The translations under genes were made by a program, and so were the position numbers. A stretch of DNA of 64,000 nt from Terebella lapidaria (Eukaryota > Annelida > Polychaeta > Terebellida > Terebellidae), in assembly GCA_949152475.1 (NCBI GenBank), contig OX424558.1:42214751-42278750 (forward strand), read 5' to 3'. The notes under the pieces are model-generated. The model did not search any database. It was not told the DNA's origin and worked only from the letters and a program-made list of their open reading frames with translations. Below, piece after piece: positions 37,986 to 49,029 of the stretch; position 1 is the first letter of the stretch; every line of letters starts with the position of its first letter.

Positions 37986-40777
37986 GTATCCCCCGAACAA
38001 AGTTCGGCGGATACTATGGATTTGGCTTCGTCGTCCGCGTCCGCAGAGATTTTCTTGTGAACGCGCTACAGGCCGCAATTCTCACCCGATCACCATTATT
38101 TTTTGCAGGCACATATATAATGGTAAGATCCCGACACCAATCGATTTTGGTTGCCGTGGCAACTGAATTGGTCGTTTGGGGACACATTTTGCATTGAAAA
38201 CAGCCTGTTTGAGACACATGGCTTGTGAACGCGCTACAGGCCGCAATTCTCACCCGATCACCATTATTTTTTGCAGGCACATATATTATGGTAAGATCCC
38301 GACACCAATCGATTTTGGTTGCCGTAGCAACTGAATTGGTCGTTTGGGGACACATTTTGCGTTGAAAACAGCCTGTTTGAAACACATGGCTTGTGAACGC
38401 TCTACAGATGGCAATTTTTGACGAATCTCGATAATATTTGGAAGTGTTGTTGGGAAGGGCTGTCACACGAAACCAATCGTTTTTTAGAATGATCATGTAA
38501 ATATTAATATGTTAACAGCCTAACTTATTACAGAATTTTGAAATATCCATTTTGACATGTACGAACATTCCAATAGCCTGTACAATGGAAGATAATGACA
38601 CTGGTTTCTTGTTCAGAATGGAGAACTGAAGTTTTCAGTGAAAACAGGACAATATTACTGAATAAGTTAACATTAGTTTTACTAGTTAAGTCTATTATTG
38701 TCCACAATAAAAATAGTTAAGATGAGAAACGTTTATTATTAAGCTCAACAAGGTAAAGGTTTTGTCCAGTACAGATTTCATGGGTGTAACTGAATAAGTT
38801 AACATTATTTTTACTAGTTAAGTCTATTATTGACCACAATAAAAATAGTTAAGACAAGAAATATTTATTATTAACCTCAACAAGGTAAATGTTTTGTCCA
38901 GTACAAATTTCATTGGTGTAACCGAATAAGTTAACATTATTTTTACTAGGTAGGTCTATTATTGACCACAATAAAAATAGTTAAGTCTATTATTGACCAC
39001 AATAAAAAAAGTTAAGATGAGAAATATTTATTATTAAGCTCAACAAGGTGAAAGTATGTCCAGTACAGATTTCATGGGTGTACTGAATAAGTTAACATTA
39101 TTTTTACTAGTTTAGTCTATTATTGACCACAATAAAAATAGTTAAGACAAGAAATATTTATTATTGGGCTAAACAAGGTAAAGATTTTGTCCAGTAGACA
39201 TTTTATGTCTGTAACCAAATAAGTTAACATTTTTTTTGCTACATGTAGTTAAGTCTATTATTGACCTCAATAAAAATAGTTAAGATGAGAAACAATTATT
39301 ATTGAGTTCAACAAGGATAAGATTTTGTCCGGTAGAAATTTCTGGGTGTAACCGAATAAGTTAACTTTATTTTTACATGTTAAGTCTATTATTGACCACA
39401 ATGAAAATAGTTAAGACAAGAAATATTTATTATTGGGCTCAACAAGGTGAAGGCTTTGTCCAGTAGAGATTTTATGGCTGTGATCAAATAAGTTAACATT
39501 ATTTTTTTGCTAGTTAAGTCTATTATTGATCACAATAGCTTTTTATGAAAACACTGATCAACTTTTACTTTGAATTTCAACTTGAGACCATGTTTGGCAC
39601 AAATTATGAGTTAAAATATAACTTATGGTGAAAAAATCGATCTGGCTCCAATTTCGTCATCTTGAAATGCAGTTTTGGTCAACTTTTACTTTGAATTTCA
39701 ACTTGAAAGCATGTTTGGCACATATTATAAGTCGAAATATAACTTATGGTGAAAAGTTCGATCTGGCTCCATTTTCGTCATCTTGAAATGCAGTTTTGAT
39801 CAATTTTTAGTTTGAATTTCAACTTGAAACCAAGTTTGGCACATATTATGAGTTACAATATAACTTATGATGGAAAGTTCGATCTGTCTCCAATTTCTTC
39901 ATCTTGAAATGCAGTTTTGGTAAACTTTTAGCTTGAATTTCAACTTGAAACCAAGTTTGGCACATATTTTGAGTTAAAATATAACTTATGACGAAAAGTT
40001 CTATCTGGCTCCAATTTCGTCATCTTGAAATGCAGTTTTGGTCAACTTTTACATTGAATTTCAACTTAATACCAAGTTTGGCACATATTGTGAGTTGAAA
40101 TATAACTCATGGCGAAAAGTTTGATCTGGCTCCAATTTCGTCATCTTGAAATGCAGTTTTGGTCAACTTTTAGTTTGAATTCCAACTTGAAATCAAGTTG
40201 GGCAGGTATTATGAGTTAAAATATAACTCATGACGAAAAGTTTGATCTGGCTCCAATTTTGTCATCTTGAAATGCAGTTTTGATTAACTTTTACTTTGAA
40301 TTTCAACTTGAAACCATGTTTGGCACATACATGTATTATGAGTCGAAATATAACTTATGGTGAGAAGTTCAATCTGGCTCCAATTTCGTCATCTTGAAAT
40401 GCATTTTTGGTCAAATTTTACTTTGAATTTCAACTTGGAACCAAGTTTGTAAAATATTCAGAGTTGAAATATAAATAGGTGAAAAGATTGATCTATCTGT
40501 ATTTTCGTTATTTTATCAAACATGTCGAATGGAAATTCATATGAAGAGATTTCAGTGGTGATTTTGAATTCGACCTTCAATAACCTCGGAAAATCAGTGC
40601 AGCAATTTTGGTGGGGAAAAGAAAACAGTTGTGACTTGAGATTTAACATTTCTCTGGTAATCTTTTTTAGCCCTTGCTCTAGTTTTTCACACTTGACAGT
40701 GATATATTTGGGGCAACAGAGATGATAGGGCTACGGGGGATACACCCAAGCGGTCGTAGGCGACCGGAAGCGTCTAG
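37986..40777 (+). mobile_element. Helentron-associated (HINE-like) rolling-circle element, copy 2
   Basis: Same ends and same order of blocks as copy 1 (34767-37460), and almost the same sequence. It differs in array length: about seven units of the TGAATAAGTTAAC block and about eight of the ATGCAGTTTTGGTC block. The 5' (TCCGCG)n stretch is shorter than in copy 1. The right end runs directly into the ~70-bp array at 40785. Confidence 0.65.
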
Positions 40778-40784
40778 TTTTGTT

Positions 40785-41700
40785 TATGGCTTCTTAGAAA
40801 TGGAGGGAACCTGGTGACGCAAAAAAACCTGTCTAGCTCACGCATCAATTTGTTTATGGCTTCTTAGAAATGAAGGGAACCTGGTGGCACGAAAGGAAAA
40901 AAAATCGCCTAGATCGGGCGTCAATTTTGTTTATGGCTTCATAGAAATGAAGGGAACCTGGTAGCACGAAAAACGCCTAGTTCACATCCTATATCTGTTT
41001 ATGGCTTCTTAGAAGGGAAGCGGGTGTCGCGAAAATACGCGTGGTTCCTGCGTCAGTTCATGGCTTTTTAGAAATGATCGAAGGGTACCTGGTGGCACGA
41101 AAAAAAACGCTTAGTCCTGTGTCAGTTTAGCTTATGGCTTCTTAGAAATTAAGGGAAACTGGTGTCACGATAAAACGCCTAGTTCACGTGTTACTTTTGT
41201 TCATGGTTTCCTAGAAATGAAGGAAACCTAGTGACGCAAAGAAAAACGCCTAGTTCCCATGCCAATATTATTTATGGCTTCTCAGAAATGAAGGAACCTG
41301 GTGGTGCTAAAAACGCCTATTTCCTGCGTCAGTTTAACTTATGGCTTCTTAGAAATGAAGGGAATCTGGTGTCACTATAAAACCTCAGTTCACACGTCAA
41401 TTTTGTTTATGGTTTCCTAGAAGTTGGGCGCGATTCAGTTTATTTTCTTGCTCCTTAGAAATGAAGGGAACCCGGTTGCGTGAAAAAACGCTGAGTTCAC
41501 GCGTTACTTTTGTTTTTGGTTTCCTAGAAATGAAGGAAACCTGGTGGCACGATAAAATGCCTAGTTCACGCGTCAATTTTGTTTATGGTTTCCTAGAAAT
41601 GAAGAGAACCTGGTAGCGTGAAAAAAAAAACCGCCTAGTTCCCGCATCAGTTTTGTTTGCGGCTTCTTAGAAAGAAAATAACTTGGTGACGAAATGAAAC
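40785..41700. repeat. Degenerate tandem array, units of about 70 bp
   Basis: About thirteen units containing TTTATGGCTTCTTAGAAATG, GGGAACCTGGTGGCACGAAA and ACGCCTAGTTCACGCGTCA. The same unit occurs inside the inverted-repeat element at 43510-43903. Confidence 0.85.
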
Positions 41701-43509
41701 GCCTAGGTCCGATAACCTATTGCCGTGGCGTTGCATCCGTCGTCGTCGTCCGTCCACATTTTTGTCTTTGAATTTTACGATCCAATCTTTCTGAAAATTG
41801 GGAAAAAGATACCTCAAAATAATTTGAGAAGGAAATATTTTTAATTTATTTTTTTTTTTTTCAAAATGGCGGCCATTTTCGTCGAAAAACGGTCAATTTT
41901 GAATTTTGGCGGCCATTTTCTCAAAAACTGTCTGATCAGATTTGATATTTTTGTTCCAAAAGATTCTCCTTATGTACCTCTGGGATATGTATAAGTTTAG
42001 TTGCCCTTGAATCGCCGGTCTCTGTGTGGCGGCCATTTGGAATTTTTGACGGGTCGGTGAAAAAAAATTGGCAAAAAAATTTTTCATCCTTTGAAAAAAA
42101 TTCTGAACTTTTCTCCCTCCATAATGGGAGCTGCCAGAACTCTACACTCTCTGACTGTACTCCTAGAACGCATGAAGATTGAGCTTAGAAATTGGCACTT
42201 TCAAATGGGAAGTCATATATATGGCAACTTGTGTGGTGACCTTGAATTTGCCCTTGGATGACCTTGAAAGGTCTAAACAGACATTTTTGGGTCGAAAAGT
42301 GCCCAAATTTGCACCTTGTCTGTTTTTTCTCGAACACTGTCTGATCAGTTTTGAGATATTTGTTTCAAAAGATTCCCCTTATGTACCTTTATGGTGTGTA
42401 TAAGTTTTGATGCCCTTGAATCGCCGGTCTCCGTGTGGCGGCCATTTTCAGCTTACAGGCCCTCTGGGCTGATAAGCTATTATCGTGGTTTTTCATCCAT
42501 CGTCCGTCCGTCGTCGTTTTTTTGGCATGATGAATTTCCCCATAAATTTGTCACGCCAATATCTAAAGACGTTTTTTCAATTTTTGTTATTGAATCGTTT
42601 TTGCCGATTTGGCGGCCATTTTTGACGAAAAATTGCCAATTTTGGACTTTGGTGGCCATTTTCTCAAAAACTGTCTGATCAGTTTTGAGATTTTTGTTTT
42701 AAAACATTCCTCTCATGTACCTCTATGACGTGTATAAGTTTCGTTTCCCTTGCTGCCGGTCTGCATGTGGCAGCCATTTTGATTTTTTGACGGGTCGGTG
42801 GAAAAAAAAATTTTCGTCCCAAATCGAGTCACTATTCGTTTTGAGCCATTTCCAGCAATAAAAAAAATTTTTATTTGGCCATTGAAATTTTCTTGGACCT
42901 AAAAATTTTCACCCAATTCTTCCTTCATAATGGGAGCTGTGCGGAGTAAACTCATAGAACACTTCACGATAGAGCCTAAGTATTGGCACATTCAAATGGG
43001 AAATCATATATTGTGGTTTGAGTGGTGACCTTGAATTTGACCTTCATTGACCTTGAAAGGTCAAAACTACCCTTTTTGTTAAATTTTGTCTTTGGTGGCC
43101 TTTTCGCAAATCTATTTAGACAGTTTTCCTCAAAATCACTTCAGATCCTCCTTAAGTACCTTTGTGATGTGTATAAGTTTTGTTGCCTTTGAAATGACGG
43201 TCTTCGTGGGGCGGCCATTTTGATTTTTTGACAGGTAGGCGAAATCAAAATTTTTTGTCCGAAATCAAGTCATTATTCATTTTGAGCCATTTACAGCAAC
43301 AACAAAAATTTTTTTAGCCATTGAAAATTGTTTTGGACTGAAATGTGTAAATTTTGTCTCAAGACAAAATACTTGTAGATAGACCTTGTATTTGTATTTT
43401 GAACATATACAAGGTTTTATGCTGCACACTACTTGATGGTGACATTGAAGTTCACGAAGATGACCTCGAATGGTTAATCTGAATGTCATATCTCACCTGT
43501 CATGCTTCA
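41701..43509. repeat. Diverged tandem copies of a ~400-bp repeat
   Basis: Blocks with TCAAAAACTGTCTGATCAG, GTACCTCTATGA.GTGTATAAG, GTGTGGCGGCCATTTT and TTTTTGACGGGTCGGTG recur at about 41925, 42340, 42660 and 43110. A CCGATAACCTATTGCCGTGG..CGTCCGTC segment opens the first block (41710) and a related one recurs at 42465. An inverted copy lies at 44520-44880. No coding potential was seen. Confidence 0.7.
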
Positions 43510-43903
43510 ACCAAAATTGTCCGGTAAACTATCTTAGCCCTTGAACTAATTTTTGTTCATGGCTTCCTAGAAATGGAGGGAACTTGGTGGCGCAAAAAAA
43601 TACCTAGTTCATGCGTCACTTTTGTTTATGGCTTCTTGGAAATGAAGAGCAGCTGGTGGCGCGAAAAGAACGCCATGTTCACGTGCCAATTTTGTTTATG
43701 GGTTTTCAGAAATGTTTTCAGAAATGAAGGGCTCCTGTTGGCGCGAAAAGAATCCGCCTAGTTCAGGAGCCAATTTTGTTCATGGCTTCTTAGCAATGAA
43801 GAGCACCTGGTGGTGAAAAAAATGCTTATTTCACGTGCTAAATTTGTTTATGGCTTCTTTTAAAAAATTAGCCCAAGGGCTAAGGCAGGTTACCGGACAA
43901 TAT
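43510..43903. mobile_element. Inverted-repeat element carrying the ~70-bp array, 8-bp target duplication
   Basis: ATTGTCCGGTAAACT..CTTAGCCCTTGAACTAATTTTT at the left pairs with its complement at 43864-43903, giving about 40 bp of terminal inverted repeat. ATGCTTCA occurs directly outside on both sides (43502-43509, 43904-43911). The interior is four to five units of the ~70-bp repeat found at 40785-41700. An 8-bp duplication would fit hAT-type elements. The left end has a few extra bases before the paired part, so the exact edge is uncertain. Confidence 0.7.
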
Positions 43904-43913
43904 ATGCTTCATA

Positions 43914-44470
43914 TTTTAGATTTTAGCCATTTCATCCCGTTTACCTTCGAAATAAGGTCACTGGTCAAATTCAAACTCACAAGAATATTCAGCATATATC
44001 ATTTCTTATATGTCCACAATTGATTCCTAAGCTGTAAAGTCGGTAATGAGCTAGATATTAGCCATTTTGTGCTATGACCTTGAAAATAAGGTCAAGGGTC
44101 AAATTCAAAGTCACAAGAATATTCAGGGAATATCATTTCCTATATGCCCACAATTGATTTCTAAGCGGTAAAGTCAATAATAAGTGATATATTAGTCATT
44201 TTGTGGTATGAACTTGAAAATAAGATCAAGGTCAAATTCAAGGTCATAAGAATATTCGGCATATATCATTTCCTATATATCCTCAATTGATTCCTAAGCT
44301 GTAAAGTCGATATTAAGTGGGATATTAGCCATTTCGTGCTTTGATCCTGGAAATGAGGTCAGAGGTCAAATTCGAGGTCACGAGAATATTCAGCATATAT
44401 TACTTCCTATATGTCCACAATTGATTCCAAGTCTCTAATCTCAATATTAAGTAAGATATCAGGAACAATG
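43914..44470. repeat. Tandem array, four units of about 134 bp
   Basis: Units start with TTAGCCATTTCAT or TTAGCCATTTTGTGC at about 43921, 44058, 44192 and 44325. Each contains AATAAGGTCA, CAAGAATATTCAG and TATATGTCCACAATTGATTC. Confidence 0.85.
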
Positions 44471-44514
44471 TGACCCATTATATAGCATAGGATAATTTAC
44501 CATGGGAAAGTCCC

Positions 44515-44880
44515 ATTTGGGCCCAGTAGAAAAACATCAAAATGGCCGCCACACGCAGACCTGCGATTCAAGAGCATCGAAACTTATACATATTATAATG
44601 ATACAGAGGGGAACATTTTTAAACTGAAATCTCAAACCGATAAGACAGTTTTTGAGGAGATAATTTTCAAAGTTGAAAACATGCAAAAACAGCCCTTTTC
44701 GGCATAAAAATGGCCACCAAAACTGCATAATCGATTCAATCAAAAAATGAAAAAAACCTCACATATTCACACAAATGTATAGGCAAATTCATCAGCCCGA
44801 AAAAAGAAAAAGAAAAAATGTTAACAGAAGATGCGGACGACGACCACGACGACGGGCCTTATGGGCTAATAAATTTAGTA
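44515..44880. repeat. Inverted copy of the ~400-bp repeat
   Basis: Read in reverse it matches 42455-42800: GGCC..GTCGTCG tract, GGCTGATGAATTT, GTGGCCATTTT, CTCAAAAACTGTCT, GTATAAGTTTCGATGC and GTGTGGCGGCCATTTT. With the direct copies it makes a large imperfect inverted structure around 42.5-44.9 kb. Confidence 0.7.
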
Positions 44881-45288
44881 TGATATTTGTATATTATGAT
44901 TTATATTCCATTGAAAACTGAACTACAAATTTTATTTCTTTGAAAAATTGCCACTGTATCTTTGTATATTATAATTTATATTCCACTGAAAATTAACACG
45001 ACTGTTTACCATAATATTTGATTTTATTTTTTATTTTTCGGAAACCGAATGCTTTGGTGCAAAATGGGGAAATTAGATATGGCCAATGACACTGCGCGTG
45101 GCACTGCACAATTATTAAAAGATCCTTGGTGTCTTACAGGAATTTACCACACACACGTATATATATATACGTTATGCTTCGAATTAGATCTGATTGTTGA
45201 GGCATCTAGTCAGTGCTTCTGCCTAACAGAAAAGCAGCCAACTGCGAAAAGGACGCCACGGCTCTCGAACGAACTTAATTTCCTCAAA
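44881..45288. other. AT-rich spacer, no gene seen
   Basis: Contains a diverged ~75-bp duplication (TTTGTATATTATGATTTATATTCC at 44886 and again at 44961). No gene was recognised. Confidence 0.5.
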
Positions 45289-45508
45289 CTGGTCTATAAT
45301 TCCGGCCTGGGACATACATGTCGAGTGACCTCTAAACTGGTCTATGATTGTGACTTGGGACATACATGTCGAGTGACCTCTAAACTGGTCTATAATTGTG
45401 GCTTGGGACATACATGTAAAGTGACCTCTAAACTGGTCTATGATTGTGGCTTGGGACATACATGTCGAGTGACCTCTAAACTGGTCTATAATTGTGGCTT
45501 GGGACATA
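45289..45508. repeat. 48-bp satellite array, left part
   Basis: Four and a half units of ACTGGTCTATAATTGTGGCT followed by TGGGACATACATGTCGAGTG and ACCTCTAA. The array is cut at 45508 by the Gypsy insertion and continues at 56447. Confidence 0.95.
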
Positions 45509-46404
45509 TGTAACAAAACCATGCAACTGCCGCGCTGAAACGTTCGTTAGGAACGGTCACGTGATCTACAAAGTCCACTTGCGAAGACACCGTTCGCGGA
45601 AGAACCGTTGGCGGAAGCACGATTGCGGAAGCATCATCAGCGGAAGCATCGTTCGCGGAAGAACCGTTCGCGGAAGCACGATTGCGGAAGCATCATCAGC
45701 GGAAGCATCAGTCGCGGAAGCACCGTTCGCGGAAGAGGAGCCTTCGCGGAAGAACCGTTCGCGGACGCAGTCTTCACCACGTGGAGAAGAGTGCGGAAGA
45801 TACGTTCGCGGACGAAGATGCGCGCGCAGCCACCCTGGCTATATAAGGGAGAGCGGACGGCCGCTCTGAGAGCACTGCAACAGCGACATCGACCGTGGGG
45901 AGATCGTCACCGCCACAGCCAAGGGACTCGACGAACTCCGTGCGGACGACTCCTTCTTCAGGGCCTTAGAGTCAACCGGGATTTAGACCGACTACCTGGA
46001 GAAACCATTCGACTAAGCGGGACGGGAAACTTCAACGGGAAGGGACAGAGAGACGCCGCCGGCTAAGAACTCTTTTTAGTTGTGCCCTCGTGCACTATTT
46101 ATTTTTGAAATGTGATCATACAGTGCTCCATGTCTGAACTTCATATTTGTACGTCACGTGGGTGACCAGCCATACAATTGTAAGTTGATTTGATGTATAT
46201 AAATCTTCAATTTATTTACATCTGAGTTGCTTCTTGCCTAAGTGAAGCCGGTGAGCTACGGAGTGATGATACACCAGCGTTGGGGGACACCAATTTAGTG
46301 ACGGCTCTCGAATCACAACGAGCGGGAGTTACATAAAGTCTATACGATCAGAGAAACCAGGTTTTTTGGGCCACACCGAAAACAAGTCATTACCAAACGT
46401 CACA
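45509..46404 (+). repeat. 5' LTR of the young Gypsy element
   Basis: 896 bp starting TGTAACAAAACC and ending AACGTCACA. The first third holds an array of TTCGCGGAAG and variants (45595-45830). A TATATAAG box follows at 45840, then a GAGCGGACGGCCGCTC hairpin that probably lies at the RNA start. Short ORFs in the LTR are by-products of the motif array. Confidence 0.95.
45840..45847 (+). promoter_or_regulatory. TATA box of the Gypsy LTR
   Basis: TATATAAG, about 25 bp after the last TTCGCGG motif of the LTR array. The expected RNA start is about 30 bp downstream. The same box and motif combination is found before the third ORF at 54300. Confidence 0.75.
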
Positions 46405-46407
46405 ACT

Positions 46408-46426
46408 TGGCGCACGTGACCAGGAT
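46408..46426 (+). other. Candidate primer-binding site
   Basis: TGGCGCACGTGACCAGGAT, three bases after the 5' LTR. A TGG start is the usual complement of a tRNA CCA end. I could not assign the tRNA. Confidence 0.5.
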
Positions 46427-46468
46427 CCCCGAGGGTCTACTGCCAGGGAACGAACCTCAGCATCACTC

Positions 46469-49006
46469 ATGTCCGGCGAAAACGACGAAACTGCCCCAGG
46501 GAAGACAGGAGGTGAAGAGGAAGACTCTTCGCGGACGGCCTCACTTGCGGACGAGGAAGACAGCGGTTCGCGGAAGCCGACCTTTGCGGAAGAGGGAGAC
46601 GACCGTTCGCGGAAGACGTTCGCGGAAGACGACCGTTCGCGGAAGACGTTCGCGGACGACAACCGTTCGCGGAAGACGACCTTGGCGGAAGAGGCCGACG
46701 ACCGTTCGCGGAAGACAACGTTCGCGGAAGACGACCGTTCGCGGAAGAGCAGCTTCACAGCCAGGGGTAGACGGGACGTTTCGACGAGTGAGGAGCAACC
46801 AGGGAGGTCGAGACCTTCCATGGGCCAGTCGACGAGTCAACAGAGACCCCGGAGCCAGACACCCGACAACCGTTTTCTTTTCAGACACGACTCTGGGTGG
46901 CAGCACGATCGAGACAGGGAGAGGTCAACCTACCTTGAGAGCGTTAGGAGGGGCCCCGAGTTCCGACGAGTGCTGGGACCGGAGTACGTCAATCTGGACG
47001 GGGAGGACGGCGAAATCTGGGCGAGGAGGGATCGGCTACAGCTACCGGAGCAGAGTCCAAGTGTGGCACCTCCAGAGAATGCAGCATTGAGACGGCTTTG
47101 GGACCAGTCCCAGCAGCAGTCTGGTGCAACAGGGAAGCGGTCTGGTGTGACGAGTCGACAAACGGGAGTGACTGGAGGACGGGTTACTTGGGCTCCGACC
47201 CAAGAGAGCAGCTCGAGAGGGAGAGGACTTTTCGCGGAAGAGAACATTCGCGGACGAGAGGCATTCTTCGGCGACAGGGACGCTTGCAGCCGGGGATCCT
47301 TCGTGGATGAACGGGCTCGTGGGCGAGGGGGAGTCTTTGGTGACGAGGACGCTTGTGACCGGGGAGGGCCCTTCGCGGACGACCACGTTCGCGGACGAGG
47401 ACGACTCGCGGAAGAGAGTGTTCGCGGAAGAGAGGAGTCTTCACCCAGACGGCGGCTCGACGAAAGGAGTGATCCAGGCGACCAATCTTCCTTTCCAGTT
47501 TTTCAGAATAGACGGGGAAGACCATTCGCGGATGAGCCGGTTCGCGGAAGACTCGCGGAGGATGGCGTTCGCGGACGTGCATCTTTTGTGGAGGGACGTC
47601 TCCGAGACATCTTGGCGGACGAGCCCGTTCGCGGAAGACTCGCGGAAGACGGCGTTCGCGGAAGAGGCCTGTTCGCGGAAGAACTTCTTCGGGAGCTGTT
47701 GGCGGAAGAGTCCGTTCGCGGAAGGTTCGCGGAAGACAGTGTTCGCGGAGGGTTCGCGGAAGACAGCGTTCGCGGAAGAGGGAGGTCTTCACCCAGTCGA
47801 CAACCGAGACAGCCAGCCTCCTGGAGAAATCCAGCTTCTATTTCAGTCACCCAGGGAGGCCGGAGACAGCACCCTTTCTCATCATCGGGCGATGAGGGGC
47901 CTTCATCTGATGGAGGGACCGACAGCAGCCATGGTTACCCAGGACGGGGGAGGAGACCACCGAGGCGGGGACCGCCGCTGCACCGACGAAGCCCTAGGCC
48001 GAGACGGAGGCAGGAGGACTCGTCGTCCGAGGACAGCACAGTCTGGAATCAGAACGGCAGAAGGAACCGGAAGATGCTGACCCCTGACAAGTTCGATGGG
48101 ACTTCCATAGAGTGGCCGGTGTACCGGGCCCACTTTGACGTCATCGCAGAGGTCAACGGATGGAGCAAGCGGGAACAGGGCGTCTACTTAGCCGGGAGCT
48201 TGACAGGAGAGGCGCGACGAATGCTGACCAGCCTGAGTCCTGCAGACCGGAGGGACATCGACGTTCTGACCGACAAGCTGACCCTACGATTCGACCCTGA
48301 CTGTCAGGAGGAGTCCTACAAGGCGACCTTGGGACAGAGAACCCGCAGGAAGGCAGAGACACCCCAGCAGTACGGCTATGAGTTGCAGCGACTGGCCGGC
48401 CGTGGTTATCCGGATCTGAACTCCGCAGCTCAGGAGGCTATCGCCTTAGACCACTTCTGGAAGGGCCATCCAGATGGGGACATGAAGGTGATGGCGCTCA
48501 TGAGGAAGATGAAGACCATGGAGGAGGCCATAGCGTTCGTGACCCAGTACGAATGTGTCAAACCCAAGCCTGGGAAGCCGGTGATGTCCATAGAGTCGGA
48601 GGACTCCGAGCCAGCTCTAGGACGGGTCCTACAGCTGTTGAAGAACCAGCAGGGAGGCGAGATTACCACCAGTGGGCAGCAGAGCAACCAGCCGAACGTA
48701 GCGGGTCTACCCAGACTTCCCTACTTCAAGGGGCTCTTTGAGAGCCAAGACAGGAAGCTGGATCGACTAATCGAGCTGTGTGAGCAGGTGCTATCCATCA
48801 AGCCGAGGGCCGCCACTGCTGAGAACAAGGGACCAAGCGCTAGGCCGGGACCAGATGACTGTTGGTACTGTGGGAAGCCGGGTCATCGGAAGTACCAGTG
48901 TCCAGATCGGCCGCCACCTCGGACCAAGGAGGAGCGCTTGAGTCGACTAATCGAGGAGATTGGTGAGCGGAACAGTTTGACAGACGAGGAGTCGGAAAAC
49001 CAGTAG
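46469..49006 (+). CDS. gag: Gypsy gag polyprotein
   Basis: 845 codons. Residues about 20-95 and 255-437 are low-complexity, charged repeats (SRKTFAEDDRSRKTFAE, VRGRLAEDGVRGRG) encoded by the TTCGCGGAAG motif. An arginine-rich linker (about 490-530) leads to the capsid-like core at about 535-690 (FDGTSIEWPVYRAHFDVIA, YLAGSLTGEARRML, LQRLAGRGYPDL). A CCHC zinc knuckle follows (CWYCGKPGHRKYQC, 798-811). Gag packages the element RNA into particles. The protein is much longer than usual Gypsy gags because of the repeat-rich N-terminal half. The stop is 23 bp before the pol ORF, which is in another frame. Confidence 0.93.
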   Translation: MSGENDETAPGKTGGEEEDSSRTASLADEEDSGSRKPTFAEEGDDRSRKTFAEDDRSRKTFADDNRSRKTTLAEEADDRSRKTTFAEDDRSRKSSFTARGRRDVSTSEEQPGRSRPSMGQSTSQQRPRSQTPDNRFLFRHDSGWQHDRDRERSTYLESVRRGPEFRRVLGPEYVNLDGEDGEIWARRDRLQLPEQSPSVAPPENAALRRLWDQSQQQSGATGKRSGVTSRQTGVTGGRVTWAPTQESSSRGRGLFAEENIRGREAFFGDRDACSRGSFVDERARGRGGVFGDEDACDRGGPFADDHVRGRGRLAEESVRGREESSPRRRLDERSDPGDQSSFPVFQNRRGRPFADEPVRGRLAEDGVRGRASFVEGRLRDILADEPVRGRLAEDGVRGRGLFAEELLRELLAEESVRGRFAEDSVRGGFAEDSVRGRGRSSPSRQPRQPASWRNPASISVTQGGRRQHPFSSSGDEGPSSDGGTDSSHGYPGRGRRPPRRGPPLHRRSPRPRRRQEDSSSEDSTVWNQNGRRNRKMLTPDKFDGTSIEWPVYRAHFDVIAEVNGWSKREQGVYLAGSLTGEARRMLTSLSPADRRDIDVLTDKLTLRFDPDCQEESYKATLGQRTRRKAETPQQYGYELQRLAGRGYPDLNSAAQEAIALDHFWKGHPDGDMKVMALMRKMKTMEEAIAFVTQYECVKPKPGKPVMSIESEDSEPALGRVLQLLKNQQGGEITTSGQQSNQPNVAGLPRLPYFKGLFESQDRKLDRLIELCEQVLSIKPRAATAENKGPSARPGPDDCWYCGKPGHRKYQCPDRPPPRTKEERLSRLIEEIGERNSLTDEESENQ

Positions 49007-49029
49007 GGCTCATACCAGCCCCCAACCGT

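Noticed and set aside
34767-40777. A single large tandem segmental duplication
   Set aside because: The 525-bp spacer and outer flanks are not duplicated, and the breakpoints coincide with element-like ends, so two insertions fit better.
45608-46066. 152-codon ORF in both LTRs
   Set aside because: It lies in the promoter-motif array and leader of the LTR; its repeats (RKNRSRKH) are the DNA motif read as protein.
46390-47850. Minus-strand ORFs across gag
   Set aside because: They are shadows of the motif-rich gag sequence in other frames.
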